This document shows, one piece after another, positions 62,772-64,000 of a DNA stretch of 64,000 nucleotides; position 1 is the stretch's first letter, and every line of letters begins with the position of its first letter. The notes beneath the pieces were generated by a model. It was given only the letters and a program-made list of their open reading frames with translations. It made no database searches and was not told the origin of the DNA. The position numbers were made by a program, and so were the translations under genes. This DNA is from Flavobacterium ajazii (GTDB taxonomy: Bacteria > Bacteroidota > Bacteroidia > Flavobacteriales > Flavobacteriaceae), in contig NZ_JAAEHL010000003.1 of NCBI RefSeq assembly GCF_010614725.1, forward strand, positions 124,001-188,000. Direction: 5' to 3'.

Positions 62772-63986
62772 ATGAGATTACACAGAAATTTAGTTTATAC
62801 TACCATTGATTCTTTAAATGCAATTTTCAATGAAGGAGAATATGCAGATAAAGTGGTAGCCAGAGCCTTAAAAAAAGACAAGCGTTGGGGAAGTTCCGAC
62901 AGGAAGTTTGTTGCTGAAACGATATACGAGATTGTTCGCTGGAAACGATTATATGCTGAAATTGCCGAAGTGAAAGAACCTTACGACAGAGATAATTTAT
63001 GGAGAATGTTTGCAGTTTGGGCAGTTTTAAGAGGATACCCAATCCCAGATTGGAGACAACTGGAAGGTACTCCTGAAAGAAAAATAAAAGGTCGTTTTGA
63101 CGAGCTCTCCAAAACAAGAGCCTTAAAAGAATCTATTCCTGACTGGATGGATGAATTAGGAGTGAAAGAATTAGGCGAAAAAGTCTGGGCAAAAGAAATC
63201 GCAGCCCAAAATCAGCCTGCTAAAGTTATTTTAAGAACGAATACGCTCAAAGGAACCAAAGAAAGCCTTAGAAATACATTGATGGATTTAAATATTGAAA
63301 CAGAATATTTAAAAGATCAGCCCGAAGCTTTGGTTTTAAAAGAAAGAGCAAATGTATTTTTGACAGATGCTTTCAAAGAAGGACTTTTTGAGGTTCAGGA
63401 TGCGAACTCACAATTGGTTGCCGGTTTTCTTGATGTTAAGCCGGGAATGCGTGTTGTTGACACCTGTGCCGGTGCTGGAGGAAAAACATTACATATTGCT
63501 TCTTTAATGGAAAACAAAGGACAATTAATAGCAATGGATTTGTATGAAAGCAAACTGAAACAATTAAAATTAAGAGCTAAAAGAAACGGCGTTTTTAATA
63601 TTGAATATCGCATTATTGACACTACAAAAGTGATCAAAAAGCTTCATGAAAAAGCAGATCGTGTTTTAATTGATGCACCTTGCAGCGGATTGGGAGTATT
63701 AAAAAGAAATCCTGATTCTAAATGGAAATTACAGCCAGAATTTATAGATAACATCCGTAAAGTTCAGTCTGAGGTTTTAGAAAGTTATTCTAAAATCGTT
63801 AAACCAGGCGGAAAATTAGTTTACGCGACATGTTCTGTATTGCCTTCTGAAAATCAGGAGCAAGTAGAGAAGTTCCTGAAAACTGAAATCGGAAAACAAT
63901 TTACTTTTATTGAAGACCGAAAATTACTAGCTTCAGATTCAGGTTTTGACGGCTTTTATATGGCTTTGTTGGAGCGTAAAAAATAA
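62772..63986 (+). CDS. RsmB/NOP-family RNA cytosine-C5 methyltransferase
   Basis: A 404-aa SAM-dependent methyltransferase. The N-terminal NusB-like domain spans 1-~130, and a linker with VILRTNTLKGTKES near 155-168 follows. The SAM-binding motif is DTCAGAGGKTLHIASL near 230-245, motif IV VLIDAPCSGLG has catalytic-release Cys near 304 (PC motif), and VYATCSVLPSENQEQ near 351-365 has the nucleophilic Cys (TC motif). It most likely methylates a cytosine in 16S rRNA; the exact target within the family is not certain. Length is normal. The gene ends 14 bases before the window edge. Confidence 0.92.
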   Translation: MRLHRNLVYTTIDSLNAIFNEGEYADKVVARALKKDKRWGSSDRKFVAETIYEIVRWKRLYAEIAEVKEPYDRDNLWRMFAVWAVLRGYPIPDWRQLEGTPERKIKGRFDELSKTRALKESIPDWMDELGVKELGEKVWAKEIAAQNQPAKVILRTNTLKGTKESLRNTLMDLNIETEYLKDQPEALVLKERANVFLTDAFKEGLFEVQDANSQLVAGFLDVKPGMRVVDTCAGAGGKTLHIASLMENKGQLIAMDLYESKLKQLKLRAKRNGVFNIEYRIIDTTKVIKKLHEKADRVLIDAPCSGLGVLKRNPDSKWKLQPEFIDNIRKVQSEVLESYSKIVKPGGKLVYATCSVLPSENQEQVEKFLKTEIGKQFTFIEDRKLLASDSGFDGFYMALLERKK

Positions 63987-64000
63987 ATATGGACCTATAT

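Overview
The window comes from a member of the Bacteroidota, most likely a Flavobacterium. The evidence is the low G+C, the repeated -7 promoter box TAnnTTTG, the near absence of Shine-Dalgarno sites, two proteins ending in type IX secretion (T9SS) sorting domains, the tmRNA tag GENNYALAA, and a typical flavobacterial core gene set (bshB1, mnmD, large purL, short menE, ECF-sigma operon).

Positions 1-~19,840 are the right-hand part of an integrative and conjugative element (ICE); its left end lies outside the window. A long rightward operon encodes a Bacteroidetes-type type IV secretion system. In order it holds TraE (DUF4134), DUF1896, a 1856-aa methyltransferase-helicase, TraF (DUF4133), the VirB4-like ATPase TraG, three secreted coiled-coil proteins (TraI and two paralogues in the VirB5 position), TraJ (VirB6-like), TraK (VirB8-like), a TraL-position protein, TraM (VirB10-like) and TraN (VirB9-like). 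Two mutually paralogous accessory proteins and a winged-helix-like protein follow. A short, AT-rich recombination module comes next: a 51-codon ORF with a perfect Shine-Dalgarno, overlapping a large serine recombinase.

The recombinase reading frame runs head-on into the 3' end of ssrA (tmRNA, minus strand, 19,868-20,263). It crosses the ssrA terminator and stops inside ssrA, so the element sits at the ssrA 3' end and the last ~23 recombinase codons look chromosome-derived.

Positions 20,264-64,000 are chromosomal. They encode a serine hydrolase, an AlaDH/PNT-like dehydrogenase, an esterase, an M13 peptidase, FumC with a structured RNA upstream, a 59-aa membrane protein, a TonB-type receptor and an ArsC-like protein. 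A CPBP protease, MenE, a giant T9SS surface protein with a seven-blade FG-GAP propeller, a Crp/Fnr regulator, PurL, a secreted endonuclease I and a beta-helix lipoprotein follow. Next is a group with a hotdog thioesterase, an M48 peptidase, isochorismate synthase and BshB1, then tRNA-His, MnmD, IlvE, a MazG-like pyrophosphohydrolase, an SRPBCC protein, an ECF-sigma/membrane-protein/sensor operon, a BNR protein, a low-complexity secreted protein, Kup and an RsmB-type methyltransferase. Menaquinone genes (menE, menF, possible DHNA-CoA thioesterase) are scattered. Most genes are bounded by clear hairpin terminators and TAnnTTTG promoters.
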